Positions 46,268-57,239 of a stretch of 61,938 nt of DNA are shown here, one piece after another (positions within the stretch are counted from its first letter, which is position 1; the number at the start of each line of letters is the position of its first letter). Under the pieces are notes generated by a model that searched no databases, had not been told where the DNA came from, and saw only the letters and a list, made by a program, of their open reading frames with translations. This DNA is from a virus: positions 1 to 61,938 of IMG/VR virus record IMGVR_UViG_3300025889_000121; one strand, given 5' to 3'. Position numbers and translations under genes: made by a program.

Positions 46268-47707
46268 ATGAACAATCTTCTAACAGCACAAGACCTAGCA
46301 CAACAAGGTAGATATGGTGATACTACGTTAGTTCATATGAACCCACAAGAGGTTCAAGGACTACAAAGTTTAGCTTTAGCTAACGGAACAACAATGACTA
46401 GGAACCCTAATACTGGTATGCCAGAAGCGTTTAGCTTAGGTGGTGCACTAGGTAGTCTTATCCCTATGGGCGTTGGAGCTGCGTTAACTCCGTTCACAGG
46501 ACCATTAGGTGCAGGTTTATTAGTAGGTGGCTTATCATATGCTATGACAGGAGATTTAGGTACAGGCATAATGTCAGGATTAGGTGCTTATGGAGGTGGA
46601 AGTTTAGCCGATACTTTTTCTAAAACAGGTCAAGCAGCGGCAATTACAGGATCAACCAATGCTGAATTAAACAAAGAAGCCTTATCAGGATTAACTGCAA
46701 AGCAAGCTACATCAGGTGCTGCTCCAGGGTATGGTGGGTATGATCCATTTACTCAAGCAATGTCAGGAAAAGCAGCGGGCTCTTTACCAGCGCTAACAAC
46801 AAACAGTGGTTTTTTAGCACAAAATCCAGTAGCTACGGCTAACTTAGGCACAAAAGCAACTCCAAAAATTTTACAAGGAGAATCTTTTGGAGATAAATTT
46901 ACTAGAATGGGACAAAACTCTCAAGACTATTTTGGTGATGTTGGTAGAGGTGTAAGCGATTTATTTGATACCAAAGCTTTAACTGATGTTGAAGGCTTAA
47001 CACCAGAAATGGAAAATATTAGAAAAGGCACTTCAGGTTATCAAAGATTTTTAAATGCTGGTGGTAGTGGTATGCAACTAGCTTCTGTCCCTGCAAGCGC
47101 TGTTATGGGTGGTCTAGAAGAAAAAGATATTTATGGAGAACCATTAGTAATTCCACCAGATAGAAGATTTTATGGTCCATATGGACAACTTAATTTAAGT
47201 GGTCCAACAGGGTTAAGATTACCAATGTATGCTAAAGAAGGTGGAGCAGTTAAAGGATATAAAGGTGGCGGTGGATTAGGGCTTAAAGGTCTTATGAATT
47301 CAGGAAACACACAGGGTACCATGACAAACACTTCTACAGGCGAAGTTACTGATATGTCAGGACAGTCTGTGTTAGATATGTTAAAACAAGCAGGCATTGT
47401 ACGATACGCTGATGGAGGTATGGCTAATTTAACACCAGATCAAGGTAAAATGTTAAATGGTATGGGTGATGGCGTATCAGATGATATACCTGCTAATATA
47501 GAAGGTGAACAAGAAGCTGCTTTATCAGATGGTGAATTTATTGTGCCAGCTAGAATAGTTTCTGAACTAGGCAATGGTTCATCAGATGCTGGCGCTGAAA
47601 AACTATATGCAATGATTGATAGAATTCAAGGTGCTAGAAAACAAACAATAGGTACTAATAAGGAATACGCTAAAGACACAAATGCGGAAAGGTACTTGCC
47701 TGCTTGA
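46268..47707 (+). CDS. Virion-associated protein (479 aa)
   Basis: Glycine-rich hydrophobic segments near residues 58-115 (GALGSLIPMGVGAALTPFTGPLGAGLLVGGLSYAM) suggest membrane insertion. Later come KEGGAVKGYKGGGG and EQEAALSDGEFIVPARIVSELGNGSSDAGAEKLYAMIDRI, seen in internal virion proteins of related phages. It may be ejected with DNA. Confidence 0.68.
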   Translation: MNNLLTAQDLAQQGRYGDTTLVHMNPQEVQGLQSLALANGTTMTRNPNTGMPEAFSLGGALGSLIPMGVGAALTPFTGPLGAGLLVGGLSYAMTGDLGTGIMSGLGAYGGGSLADTFSKTGQAAAITGSTNAELNKEALSGLTAKQATSGAAPGYGGYDPFTQAMSGKAAGSLPALTTNSGFLAQNPVATANLGTKATPKILQGESFGDKFTRMGQNSQDYFGDVGRGVSDLFDTKALTDVEGLTPEMENIRKGTSGYQRFLNAGGSGMQLASVPASAVMGGLEEKDIYGEPLVIPPDRRFYGPYGQLNLSGPTGLRLPMYAKEGGAVKGYKGGGGLGLKGLMNSGNTQGTMTNTSTGEVTDMSGQSVLDMLKQAGIVRYADGGMANLTPDQGKMLNGMGDGVSDDIPANIEGEQEAALSDGEFIVPARIVSELGNGSSDAGAEKLYAMIDRIQGARKQTIGTNKEYAKDTNAERYLPA

Positions 47708-48126
47708 TTGACACAACGATTGTTCCAAAGGAACATATAAAAATTATTTGGCATCAAATAAAAGAATATGCAGAAAAGTGTGCCAAGTATACTTACGGTA
47801 GATATACCGCAGATGATATATTAGAAGGTCTTTTAACTAAAGATCAACAGTTGTGGGTGCCTTTTAATGTAATTACTAAAGAAATTATAGGGTTTTGGGT
47901 AACAGAAGTAGTAGAGTACCCACAAATGAATGTGCTAGTTTTGCATTTTGTAGGAGGTAAAGACTTTCCTAGTTGGACAGAAAAAGGGTTTCCTAAACTA
48001 CAAAAGTTTGCAAAAGAAGCAGGGTGTAAAATTATGGAGTCTTATGGCAGACCAGGTTGGGAAGTTATGTGGAAAGACCATGGATATAAAAAACGTTTCG
48101 TGTTTTACGAATTACCAGTGGAGTAA
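47704..48126 (+). CDS. GNAT-like internal virion protein A-type (140 aa)
   Basis: It starts at TTG 47704, overlapping the previous stop. The sequence IIGFWVTEVVEYPQMNVLVLHFVGG...LQKFAKEAGCKIMESYGRPGWEVMWKDHGYKKRFVFYELP has the strand-helix order of GNAT folds, as in T7 gp13, which also sits before the big internal virion proteins. No clear acetyl-CoA loop, so it may be structural only. Confidence 0.62.
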   Translation: MIDTTIVPKEHIKIIWHQIKEYAEKCAKYTYGRYTADDILEGLLTKDQQLWVPFNVITKEIIGFWVTEVVEYPQMNVLVLHFVGGKDFPSWTEKGFPKLQKFAKEAGCKIMESYGRPGWEVMWKDHGYKKRFVFYELPVE

Positions 48127-48132
48127 ATTATT

Positions 48133-49293
48133 ATGATGTTTCATAAATTATTGTGGAATATATGTACAGGCTTTCAAGAGTTCTTTACATTTTATAAAGG
48201 CAAAGGCGGTGGTGGCGGAGGCTCACAGCAGACCACTTCGTATTCTACCAACTTACCTGAATATGCAAAGCCATTTTATGAAGAACTATTAAAACAATCT
48301 GGTAAAGAAGTATATAAAACTGACGCTTCTGGTAACGTTATTGGGGTACAAGATTATACTCCTTATACTGGTGATCGTGTAGCTGCATTTACACCAGAAC
48401 AATTAACAGTTCAAAAAGAAGTATCAGGCATGACCACTCCAGGTCAATTTGGTACTGCTACATCTCAATTAGGCACTGTTAGTGGCTTAGGGGGCACAGC
48501 AGCGGCTAGAGGGCTTGGTTTAGGTTTAGGCTATACTCCAGGTACTATTACTCCGTCAACAGTATCCACAGGCACATTTGATACCGCTGCAGCTAAAGCT
48601 TATATGGATCCATATACTCAAGCTGTTATTGATGTTCAGAAAAAAGAAGCATTAAGACAAGCTGGTATAGCCAAAGCAGGTTCTACTATGGGTGCTATTG
48701 GTCGAGGTACTTTTGGTGGTGCTAGACAAGCTCTTATGCAATCAGAAGCTGATAGAAATACACAAGACTTATTAGATAGAATACAAGCAGAAGGCGCTAC
48801 TAAAGCATTTACACAAGCACAACAAGCTTTTCAAGCTGACCAAGCACGACAATTACAAGCAGGTATGACCAATCAACAAGCCGGTTTACAGGCCTCTCAA
48901 TTAGGTCAACAAGCTCAACAGTTCCAAGCAGGGCTAGGTAAAGATATAGGTCTAGCTGGGCTACAAACAGGTCTAGAAGGCGCTAAAGCTATGGGTGCAT
49001 TAGGTGCTACAGAACAATTAGCTAACCTTGAAAGACTTAAAGCACAGGCGGCATCAGGTGCAGAACAACAAGCTTATCAACAAGAGATTGATAATATTAA
49101 ATACCAAAACTTTATGGAAGAACAAGACTACGCTCGCAAACTACTCGAGTATCAATCAAACGTTCTTCGTGGTACCGCAGGTGCATTAGGTTCTACACAA
49201 GTTGCTTATGCTCCAGCTCCTAGCTTTGCATCACAGATTGGTGGTCTAGGTTTAGCAGGGCTTGGTCTATACGGTTTAATGAATAAAGGATAA
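48133..49293 (+). CDS. Internal virion protein, Ala/Gln-rich (386 aa)
   Basis: After KGKGGGGGGSQQ a Gly/Thr part is followed by a long Ala-Gln helix (AFTQAQQAFQADQARQLQAGMTNQQAG...) and a hydrophobic C-terminus (IGGLGLAGLGLYGLMN). This is the composition of internal pilot proteins that form a channel during DNA ejection. ATG 48133 and 48136 are both possible starts. Confidence 0.68.
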   Translation: MMFHKLLWNICTGFQEFFTFYKGKGGGGGGSQQTTSYSTNLPEYAKPFYEELLKQSGKEVYKTDASGNVIGVQDYTPYTGDRVAAFTPEQLTVQKEVSGMTTPGQFGTATSQLGTVSGLGGTAAARGLGLGLGYTPGTITPSTVSTGTFDTAAAKAYMDPYTQAVIDVQKKEALRQAGIAKAGSTMGAIGRGTFGGARQALMQSEADRNTQDLLDRIQAEGATKAFTQAQQAFQADQARQLQAGMTNQQAGLQASQLGQQAQQFQAGLGKDIGLAGLQTGLEGAKAMGALGATEQLANLERLKAQAASGAEQQAYQQEIDNIKYQNFMEEQDYARKLLEYQSNVLRGTAGALGSTQVAYAPAPSFASQIGGLGLAGLGLYGLMNKG

Positions 49294-49298
49294 CTATT

Positions 49299-51062
49299 AT
49301 GATTGGGATTAGTGGATTAATTGCTGATAAAAATTTTAGGAAAATTACTGACCCTGATATAGTTAATATATTACAGGATCTAAAAAATCTGCCTGATAAT
49401 GTGCTTATGGGTTATGCACAAAACCCAAACGATCCTAAACAAACATATGCATTAAGTGTGTTGGTGTCTAGAAAAAATGCTAAAGATGAAGCAGCAACAC
49501 AACCACAATCTACTGTAAAAGATGATGTTATAGCTAGCATATCAGAACCACCAAAAGGTTTAAACACTTTAGCTTCAAATCAACCTGCTCCTCAAGGTAT
49601 AGGCGCTCCAGGCCCTACTCCTCAACAATTAACACAAGCAGGGGGTGTAACTAGACTAGTTTCAAACGTAGGTCGTAATTATGCAGGAGGAGGTATTGTA
49701 GCTTTTGCTGGTGAGGGTGGCAGTTTAGTAGATAGGGCTTTTGGGGTAAAAGATTCTTTTCAATTAAAACCAAATCAAACACCTTTTAATGTTATACCAA
49801 CTGCTAACAATAGCAAAACTATGCTTGATTATTATGAAAAGCAATTAGGTGCACTACAACAAGCTAAAAAATCTGGACTTCCTGGTGTAGTAATGGGTTC
49901 AGGAGAACTAGAAGCTACTGAAATGTTGCTTAAGAAAAGAATAGATGACATTAAAAAAAGCTCTGCTTTTAAAGATTTAGAATTAAATAAAGAAGCTGCT
50001 TTAGATCAGGCTGATTTAGGAGATGTTGATAAACAAGGTTCTATGACAGCTCCAGAAGACTATTTAAGTAAATCTACAGATGAAATTGTAAATACAAAAG
50101 ATTTATTACAACAAGCTGATAGAAATATTGATCAAGCTAAAATAGATGCTGAAAGAGAAGCTAATGAAAAAATAGCAGAAGAGCAAGCTAGAGATGCTAT
50201 GAAGAAAGAATATTCTGATAAGATAACTACTAACATACAAGACTTTATTAAAGATGCAGATGAAATGAAAAGCAATAAAGTTCTTACAAATCATTTATCA
50301 GATATTAAAAACATTTATAAAGAACAAGGTATTGATGAATCTATCTTTGGTCAAGTTGACACAATGAACAAAGAAGCAAAAGAAAGGATAACTAAAGATA
50401 GATTTGTTGCAAGCGATCTAGCTTTAATTGAAGCAGGTTTATTGGTAGCTTCAGGAGAATCGCCTAATGCTTTAAGTAACTTAGGTAAAGCTGCTCCAGC
50501 AGTACAAAACTATATTAAGAATATTCAAAGTCTTCGTGGTGAAGAAAGAGATCTAGCTAAAATGGAATTAATGGTTGCATCTGCTAAGACTGCTATGAAA
50601 CAAGGCATGGTAGACAAAGCTATGAGTTTATATAGTCAGCAAGAAACTATTAACAAAGGCATTGATATGGCTAAACTAAACAATAAACAACAAGCCAGAC
50701 GTGATGAAATTACAACACTTGCTAATATGGATATGCAAAAGATTAAAGAATCCGCTGCGTATAAACAAGCTATGGAAATATTAGAAAAACAAGAATCTGG
50801 CAAAGACACAAGACTTGAAAAAGATATAGAAGGCAGAAAAGAAATTGCAAAAATAAGCGCTAGTAAATCAGGGAACCTTGATGAAAAAACTTTATTTAAA
50901 GCAAGAGCCGATGCTTCTACTGAATGGGACAAAAATCTTCTATTACAAAAGCAATACCCTATTAAACAAGATTATATAAACTCTGTAGTAGGCTCAGCTT
51001 ACGGAGCTCCTACAAGCGCAACAAACCAAAGTAGTGGTACTATATTTGATGTAGATTATTAG
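49299..51062 (+). CDS. Internal virion protein (587 aa)
   Basis: The protein is helical and charged: disordered N-terminal segment, a GGGIVAFAGEGG motif near residues 128-140, then long coiled stretches (AEREANEKIAEEQARDAMKKEY). It sits between two other internal virion proteins. No catalytic motif seen. It is likely part of the ejected internal core. Confidence 0.68.
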   Translation: MIGISGLIADKNFRKITDPDIVNILQDLKNLPDNVLMGYAQNPNDPKQTYALSVLVSRKNAKDEAATQPQSTVKDDVIASISEPPKGLNTLASNQPAPQGIGAPGPTPQQLTQAGGVTRLVSNVGRNYAGGGIVAFAGEGGSLVDRAFGVKDSFQLKPNQTPFNVIPTANNSKTMLDYYEKQLGALQQAKKSGLPGVVMGSGELEATEMLLKKRIDDIKKSSAFKDLELNKEAALDQADLGDVDKQGSMTAPEDYLSKSTDEIVNTKDLLQQADRNIDQAKIDAEREANEKIAEEQARDAMKKEYSDKITTNIQDFIKDADEMKSNKVLTNHLSDIKNIYKEQGIDESIFGQVDTMNKEAKERITKDRFVASDLALIEAGLLVASGESPNALSNLGKAAPAVQNYIKNIQSLRGEERDLAKMELMVASAKTAMKQGMVDKAMSLYSQQETINKGIDMAKLNNKQQARRDEITTLANMDMQKIKESAAYKQAMEILEKQESGKDTRLEKDIEGRKEIAKISASKSGNLDEKTLFKARADASTEWDKNLLLQKQYPIKQDYINSVVGSAYGAPTSATNQSSGTIFDVDY

Positions 51063-51071
51063 GCGGTTTAA

Positions 51072-54000
51072 ATGCCATACTCAATATTAACTAAAGACGG
51101 TATACGAATAAACAATATACCAGATGATGTCCCTAAAGACGCGGAAGAGCTAAAAGAAAGAGTAGCAAAAGCTCGAGAAGAACGTCAATATCAAGAAGAA
51201 TTAAAACAAACAGAAACTGCTGGAACAATCGAGTCTTTAATAGGATCAACTAAAAGATATGTATCTTCTATGGGCACAGCTCTTGATGTAGGTGACACCG
51301 CTGAAGAAGCTGCCTTACAAGGTATAGAACGCCAACAAGATATAGCAAAAGATTACCGTCCTGGTATTGATATATCTCGTATAGGCAAACGCTATGAAAA
51401 AGAAGGTTTATTTTCCGCTGCTAAAGAAACATTATCCCAAGTCCTCCCTGCTACAGCTGAACAAGTTCCTATATTAACTTCAATGGGCGTAGGTGCCGCT
51501 GCAGGCAGCCCATTTGGCCCTTTAGGTATGTTAGCTGGATCATTAATAGCTCCTTTCTTAAGTTATGTTGGTTCCAACATGGAAAGAAGAGCATCTGAAC
51601 AACTTGCTGAAGGTGAAGAAGTAGACATAAGTAGAGGAAAAGCTGCTTTAACAGCAGTTGGTCAATCCGCTGCTGAACGTCTTTCTTTAGGTATGTCTGG
51701 TTTAAGTAGAGCTATAGGTATTAATGTTTTAGGTAGAGAAGTTGCTAAAGACGCAGTAAAAGATAGCATGAGTATGGCTATAACAAAAGGCGTTGGTAGG
51801 TATGCTTTAGCTGAAGTACCAACAGAAATAGCCCAACAAGCTATGGAAAGAGCTTATGCAGGACTAGATGTAACAGGCGAAGAGGCTATGAAAGAATATG
51901 GTGAGGTTGCTGCCGCTACTTTACTATCAAGCCCACTAGGTGCTTTTTCAGGATACAAAGGAGAAAGTCTAAATAGAAAAGAAATAAATAGCAGAGAGCT
52001 TGAAGAAAAAGCTAATTTAGCTGCTATTAGAGAGAATGCTGAAAGAGTAAAAAGAGAAGAAATAAAAAAACAAACAACAGAAAAGACTATTTATTCACTT
52101 CAAGAAAGTATAAATGATACTATGGAAGTATCCACTAAAGGGTTAGAATACTTTATAGAAACTAGTGACATTAAAAAGCAAATAAAACCTTTTGAAGATA
52201 GATTAGAAGTTTTAAAAGAAAAAGCTGATAACGCCGCTGCAGATATGAATGCTAGAGCAGTTAAAGACTATCAAACTCAAATGCTAAAGATCAGTACAAA
52301 TATTACTGAAAAAATTAACAAGTTTAAAGATTTAAAATTAGAAGATATACAAAAACAAACAAATAGAGCTATAAAAGGTAGGGAGTTTATAGCAAACGAA
52401 ATACAAGCTGCTAAAGACTTAAAAGCAGAAGTAGATATGCAGACAAAAACACCAGGCATAGCTACTGATACTTTATTAAGAAACTTTATAGGCTTGCAAC
52501 GCAGATCTAAAACATACAAAGAACTCCTAGGTAAGGATTTAAAAAACCCAGAAGTCTTTCAAAGCATGGTTAATATATTTAATGAATATGAACCTAACAT
52601 TAGACAAGGTAATTATGGTATATTTTTAACCAATCTTACCGATTACATGGAGAAAAATTATGGACAAGAAATGGCAAGTATCTATGCTGGAGAGCGCGAT
52701 GTTATACTTAACAGATCCAAATTACAACCCACCGAAGGAAATAAAGCAGTTAACAGACGTGGAACTACTGGGGATACAGGTGATGTTAGAAAGATTGATG
52801 ACGGAAAGAGAGAAGGCAACCTTACACTAGAACAAGAATCTAAAACACTATTAGATGCTCTTGATAAAAGAAAAACCGCACAAGAAACAGAAACCAATCC
52901 TGATTTTATAGAAGACGCTAAAGATGATGAAGTGTTTCTTACTAAAATGTTGGACCGGTTTTCTTCTAAAACACTCAAAAAATTACCTAAAAACTTAGGA
53001 AAAACTAATGAAAGACGGCTTGCTGGCATTGTTGCTGAGTGGGTTGGCGAGACTAAAAATAATCCTGAAGCATTACAAGACCCAGACACATTAAAACAAT
53101 ACAACGCTGCTGTTAAGCTTATTCAAACTTATGAGCCTAATTTAGCAAAAGGCATGAAGCTTTCTGAAATAACTTTAAAAGAACAACCGGCTACACAAAA
53201 AGAACAACTAGCTACAACACAAGAATTAATTCATGAACCTTATAGCGAAACAACCAATTTATCTGAATTTGAAGATTTAAAAAATCCAGACCTTAAATCA
53301 GTTGAAGAATTATTAGCTGAAGTAGATATTTTATATGAACAGTTAGAAGCAGCTAGAGATAAAATTAAAGGGCAAAAAAGACCTAGAGCAAAAAACTTAC
53401 AGGCAATCAACAAAATTGAAGGTGAGATGACAGATTCTGCGATGCGATGGCGTGTTGGTCAAAGAACTGGAGACCCTTATAACATCACCCCAACTAAATT
53501 AGGGACCTTATTTAATAGTTTTTTATTTGCTCCTAGTAAATACTCTAGAGATAACTTACAAAATCATATTAATGAACTTAAAAAACGTTCAGGCCCGTCT
53601 ACAGACGAATATCAAGAGTTTAATTCATTACCTGCAGATCCTGAATTAATTAGGACTGTAACGTTAGGCAATAAAACTTTACCTCAAGCTATTAATACAG
53701 TATTACGAGCTAAAAAAGATTTAAATCCATATGAAAAATACATTTTACAAAAAATAGCAGCGACTCCAAACATAGGAAATGTTAGAGTTAAAGAAGGCGT
53801 ACAAAGAGATGTAGGAAAAGCATATAGAGGATCTTTTTCTAGTCTTACTAATACTATAGGTTTAGAACCAAACGCTGCTAATATAATTACTATTATGCAT
53901 GAGGGTGTGCATGCGGCAACTGTTAGAGAAATAAGTAAACATTTAACTAAGAATGATAAAGTAATTAATAATTCTGTGTTAGGGCAAGATTTACTTAATA

Positions 54001-57000
54001 TGTTTAACACAGCTAAAGAAGCTGACATAGATAATGAGTATAGTGCTGCTTTCCAAAACGTTAGAGAGTTTGTTGCATACGGTTTGACAGATCAAGATTT
54101 TCAAAAGTTTTTAGCTAATACTCGCTCAGTTAACGTAGTTGAGTCTCGTATATCTAACATGTGGAATGACTTCGTTAACTTCGTTAAGAAACTTCTTAAG
54201 ATGGATGACATATCAAATACTGTTCTTAACGATTTGTTAACTGTTACGCCAGACCTATTCCAAGGACCCAATCCTACGCTTGTAGGGCCTACTGCTGGCA
54301 CAGAAACATACTATCAAGAAGCTGCACCAACAAACCCACTTGATCCCCCTAAACGAAATAGCACAGGCTTTTTCCAAGGCATGATGAATCAAATTACTAC
54401 ACCACATATACCAGAAAGCAGTGTAGCGGGTAAATTCTTAAAAGCTAGAGTAAAACTAGCTAACTTTGGTGGTGCTTTACAAGAAAGACTGCAGGATGAA
54501 GCAGGTGATATGGTGTTCTTAGGTGATCAAGCAAGAGCAGATATACTACTTGATCAAGCACTACACGCTACAGCAATTGCTGGACAAGCTGCTGAAACAG
54601 GTTTTGTAAGTTTTAATAGGTTTGGTTTTGCAGAGGTTACACCGGATGATAACAATATGAGTAGTATATTTAATACTATTGCTCAGTTAGCCAAAACATA
54701 TGGTGAACAAGAAGCACAAGATATGACACATAGATTTTTAGTCGCTAACAGGTTTTTAGGAGAAGAAGCAGCTAATAGAGAAAGACAAAGAATGGCAGAT
54801 GATGCTATAGATCAAGCAGAATATTTACTTAAAAATCAAAAAATAGAAAGAGATGCTAAACGTAGAGCTAAAGCGTTAAAAAGAAAAGCTCGAGCTTTAG
54901 AAAAAGATATTACAAAAATAACACCTGAACAACTTGCTGCATCAGAAGAAGTAATTAATCAGCTTGGTAATATAGAAGAGCTTCAACAAATAAAAGCTAT
55001 AAACTATAAAATGAATATTCAACATATTAATGTATTAGAAGAAGCTGGAGTATATAGCCAAGCACAAGCAGATAAATATAGAAACACAGCAGAGTGGTAT
55101 GTTCCTGTGTTTAGGGCGCTAGATGAAAATGATCCTGCAACAAAAGAATATTTTAGAGGCTTTGCAGATTTAGGTAGAGAGTTTGAATTTAAAGGGTCTG
55201 AAAAACAAGTTTCAAATGTTTTAGAAAACATGCTTAAAAAACATTTTTGGTCTGTCAACGCAGCTATTAGAAATCACGCAAACATAAAAGCAGCCAAAGC
55301 TGTAGCTTTAACAGACGAAAATGATGAGCTTGTTACTTATCGAAGATTAGCTTCTGTACCAAAAGATAAACAAGACAAAGCTACTTCTGTTTATATTGAT
55401 GGTGAGCAAGTATGGGTGATTCATGAAGATCCTTATTTTGCAATGGCTATTGAAGGTTCAGAAGTTCCTATTGACGATATGGGTAAATATGCTAGTTTCT
55501 TTAGTAAAACATTTAGATTAGGTATTACAGCAAACCCTATATTCCAAGCATATCAAGTGTTTAATGATGCAATAAGCTCTGCTTTATTTTCTGGTGTTAA
55601 AAATCCATTTAGATTAGCACTTAGAGTTTTAAATAGTTATAAAGAAGCATCTTTAAATCCTGACGATCCCATATTAAAAAGAATGGCTCAATTTGGGATT
55701 GTTGGTGGGTTCTATGGTTATGATAATAGAGATATAACTAAAGATTTACGAATTAGATACAAAATGCAAGATGACACTCTTGTAAATAAAATGTTAAGAG
55801 GGACCGATAAATTTGCTGCCAACTCAGACGTTGCTCAACGTAGAGCTTTATTTGAACAAACATTGTTAGAAACCGGTGGTGTAAGACAAGCAGATGGAAA
55901 CATTATAGGTGGTAACGAAGTTCTAGCTATTAATAGAGCTATGAACATTATTAACTGGCAACGTAGAGGTCAAAGCGGCACAATAAGATGGCTTGCACAT
56001 TTAGTTCCTTTTTTAAACGCTTATATACAAGGTATGGATGTAGTAGTTCAATCAATACGAGGAAGAAATATTGCGGGTGTTGAAAAAGCTAAAGCATTTA
56101 ATTTATTTATGGGCACAGCTTTTAAATTAATGGCAATGAACCTATTGTATACAATGGCTATGAATGGCTCTGATGATGAAGATGAGTATGAATCTATTGA
56201 TGATAGACAAAAACTAAGAAACTACTTTATTCCTGGAACTGACTTTAAGTTACCTATTCGAGCTGAGTTAGCTTTGTTAACTAAAGTTATACCTGAATTA
56301 ACTTACAATATAGTAGTAAGAGAAGGCACTGAGAATGAGTATGATGCTACAAAAATTAAAAAAGCTTTGTGGAACTCAATAACCGATGCCGCTTTAGGCC
56401 CTAATTTATTACCACAAATAATTAGACCCGCTGCAGAAGTAACGCTTAATTATGACTTCTTTAGAGATAGACCTATTGTAGGGTTAGGGTACCAAAAACT
56501 AGATAGCGAATTACAATACAATGAGTACACTTCTGAGCTTGCTAAAATATTAGGAGAGTTTGGAGTGTCTCCATTAAAAACAGATCATTTTATTAAAGGC
56601 ACTTTTGGTACCATGGGTAGTATGGCTTTATATATTCTTGATGGAGTTGCAAATCAATTGTTTGATTTGAAGAGACCCGCTACTCCTGTAGACAGAATAC
56701 CTATTGTTAGCCCTATATTAAGAAGCAAAGAAGGACAAGATTTTATTAATGACTTTTATGATTTATTAGAAACGTCTCAATCATTGACAACAAATGTAAA
56801 CAAGCTTGTTGCTCTTGGTGATGTTGAAGGGGCAATGAAAAAAATAGAAGATAACGAAAAGCTTTATATGATGAAAGACACTATTAATAGTATAAATAAT
56901 CAAATAAGCAAACTAAGAGACTATAGAAAAATGATTGTTTCATCAGATATGACTTCTGGAGAAAAACAAAAAGAACTTGAAGATGTTAGAAAAATGACTA

Positions 57001-57050
57001 ATGAGTTATTAAGAAATATAGCACAAGTTAGATTGCTGTCAGGACTATAG
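51072..57050 (+). CDS. Giant internal virion protein with zincin site and LPD38-like domain (1992 aa)
   Basis: A hydrophobic segment near residues 135-175 (GVGAAAGSPFGPLGMLAGSLIAPFLSYVG) may insert in membrane. A metallopeptidase motif IMHEGVHAATV gives H943, E944, H947, with E999 (VREFVAYGL) as a possible third ligand. Around residues 1615-1720, NIINWQRRGQSG...LVPFLNAYIQGMDVV matches the large polyvalent protein LPD38 domain, as I recall. It should be packaged in the head and ejected, where the protease could act on host proteins or the cell wall. Confidence 0.8.
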   Translation: MPYSILTKDGIRINNIPDDVPKDAEELKERVAKAREERQYQEELKQTETAGTIESLIGSTKRYVSSMGTALDVGDTAEEAALQGIERQQDIAKDYRPGIDISRIGKRYEKEGLFSAAKETLSQVLPATAEQVPILTSMGVGAAAGSPFGPLGMLAGSLIAPFLSYVGSNMERRASEQLAEGEEVDISRGKAALTAVGQSAAERLSLGMSGLSRAIGINVLGREVAKDAVKDSMSMAITKGVGRYALAEVPTEIAQQAMERAYAGLDVTGEEAMKEYGEVAAATLLSSPLGAFSGYKGESLNRKEINSRELEEKANLAAIRENAERVKREEIKKQTTEKTIYSLQESINDTMEVSTKGLEYFIETSDIKKQIKPFEDRLEVLKEKADNAAADMNARAVKDYQTQMLKISTNITEKINKFKDLKLEDIQKQTNRAIKGREFIANEIQAAKDLKAEVDMQTKTPGIATDTLLRNFIGLQRRSKTYKELLGKDLKNPEVFQSMVNIFNEYEPNIRQGNYGIFLTNLTDYMEKNYGQEMASIYAGERDVILNRSKLQPTEGNKAVNRRGTTGDTGDVRKIDDGKREGNLTLEQESKTLLDALDKRKTAQETETNPDFIEDAKDDEVFLTKMLDRFSSKTLKKLPKNLGKTNERRLAGIVAEWVGETKNNPEALQDPDTLKQYNAAVKLIQTYEPNLAKGMKLSEITLKEQPATQKEQLATTQELIHEPYSETTNLSEFEDLKNPDLKSVEELLAEVDILYEQLEAARDKIKGQKRPRAKNLQAINKIEGEMTDSAMRWRVGQRTGDPYNITPTKLGTLFNSFLFAPSKYSRDNLQNHINELKKRSGPSTDEYQEFNSLPADPELIRTVTLGNKTLPQAINTVLRAKKDLNPYEKYILQKIAATPNIGNVRVKEGVQRDVGKAYRGSFSSLTNTIGLEPNAANIITIMHEGVHAATVREISKHLTKNDKVINNSVLGQDLLNMFNTAKEADIDNEYSAAFQNVREFVAYGLTDQDFQKFLANTRSVNVVESRISNMWNDFVNFVKKLLKMDDISNTVLNDLLTVTPDLFQGPNPTLVGPTAGTETYYQEAAPTNPLDPPKRNSTGFFQGMMNQITTPHIPESSVAGKFLKARVKLANFGGALQERLQDEAGDMVFLGDQARADILLDQALHATAIAGQAAETGFVSFNRFGFAEVTPDDNNMSSIFNTIAQLAKTYGEQEAQDMTHRFLVANRFLGEEAANRERQRMADDAIDQAEYLLKNQKIERDAKRRAKALKRKARALEKDITKITPEQLAASEEVINQLGNIEELQQIKAINYKMNIQHINVLEEAGVYSQAQADKYRNTAEWYVPVFRALDENDPATKEYFRGFADLGREFEFKGSEKQVSNVLENMLKKHFWSVNAAIRNHANIKAAKAVALTDENDELVTYRRLASVPKDKQDKATSVYIDGEQVWVIHEDPYFAMAIEGSEVPIDDMGKYASFFSKTFRLGITANPIFQAYQVFNDAISSALFSGVKNPFRLALRVLNSYKEASLNPDDPILKRMAQFGIVGGFYGYDNRDITKDLRIRYKMQDDTLVNKMLRGTDKFAANSDVAQRRALFEQTLLETGGVRQADGNIIGGNEVLAINRAMNIINWQRRGQSGTIRWLAHLVPFLNAYIQGMDVVVQSIRGRNIAGVEKAKAFNLFMGTAFKLMAMNLLYTMAMNGSDDEDEYESIDDRQKLRNYFIPGTDFKLPIRAELALLTKVIPELTYNIVVREGTENEYDATKIKKALWNSITDAALGPNLLPQIIRPAAEVTLNYDFFRDRPIVGLGYQKLDSELQYNEYTSELAKILGEFGVSPLKTDHFIKGTFGTMGSMALYILDGVANQLFDLKRPATPVDRIPIVSPILRSKEGQDFINDFYDLLETSQSLTTNVNKLVALGDVEGAMKKIEDNEKLYMMKDTINSINNQISKLRDYRKMIVSSDMTSGEKQKELEDVRKMTNELLRNIAQVRLLSGL

Positions 57051-57239
57051 TCTCCACACTCTTACACCCTGTATATCGTTTTCTATAACCACTTTCATAG
57101 CACAATCAAATTCTAATCTTTCTGCTTCTTTTAGAATAGCTTTTCTCGCTGCTTCTATATCTACAGCAGGTATAAATATAGATGTGCCTGGTTTAAAATT
57201 AGGCCAATCTATTTCGTAATCAGTACCATTAGTTAACAT
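57045..57239 (-). CDS. Small conserved protein (64 aa)
   Basis: PGTSIFIPAVDIEAARKAILKEAERL and the end VVIENDIQGVRVWRL match a recurring small protein next to phage primases, as I recall, with no known role. It overlaps the primase gene by 11 bases, and its stop overlaps the end of the convergent giant gene. No terminator separates the two convergent blocks. Confidence 0.68.
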   Translation of the reverse strand: MLTNGTDYEIDWPNFKPGTSIFIPAVDIEAARKAILKEAERLEFDCAMKVVIENDIQGVRVWRL

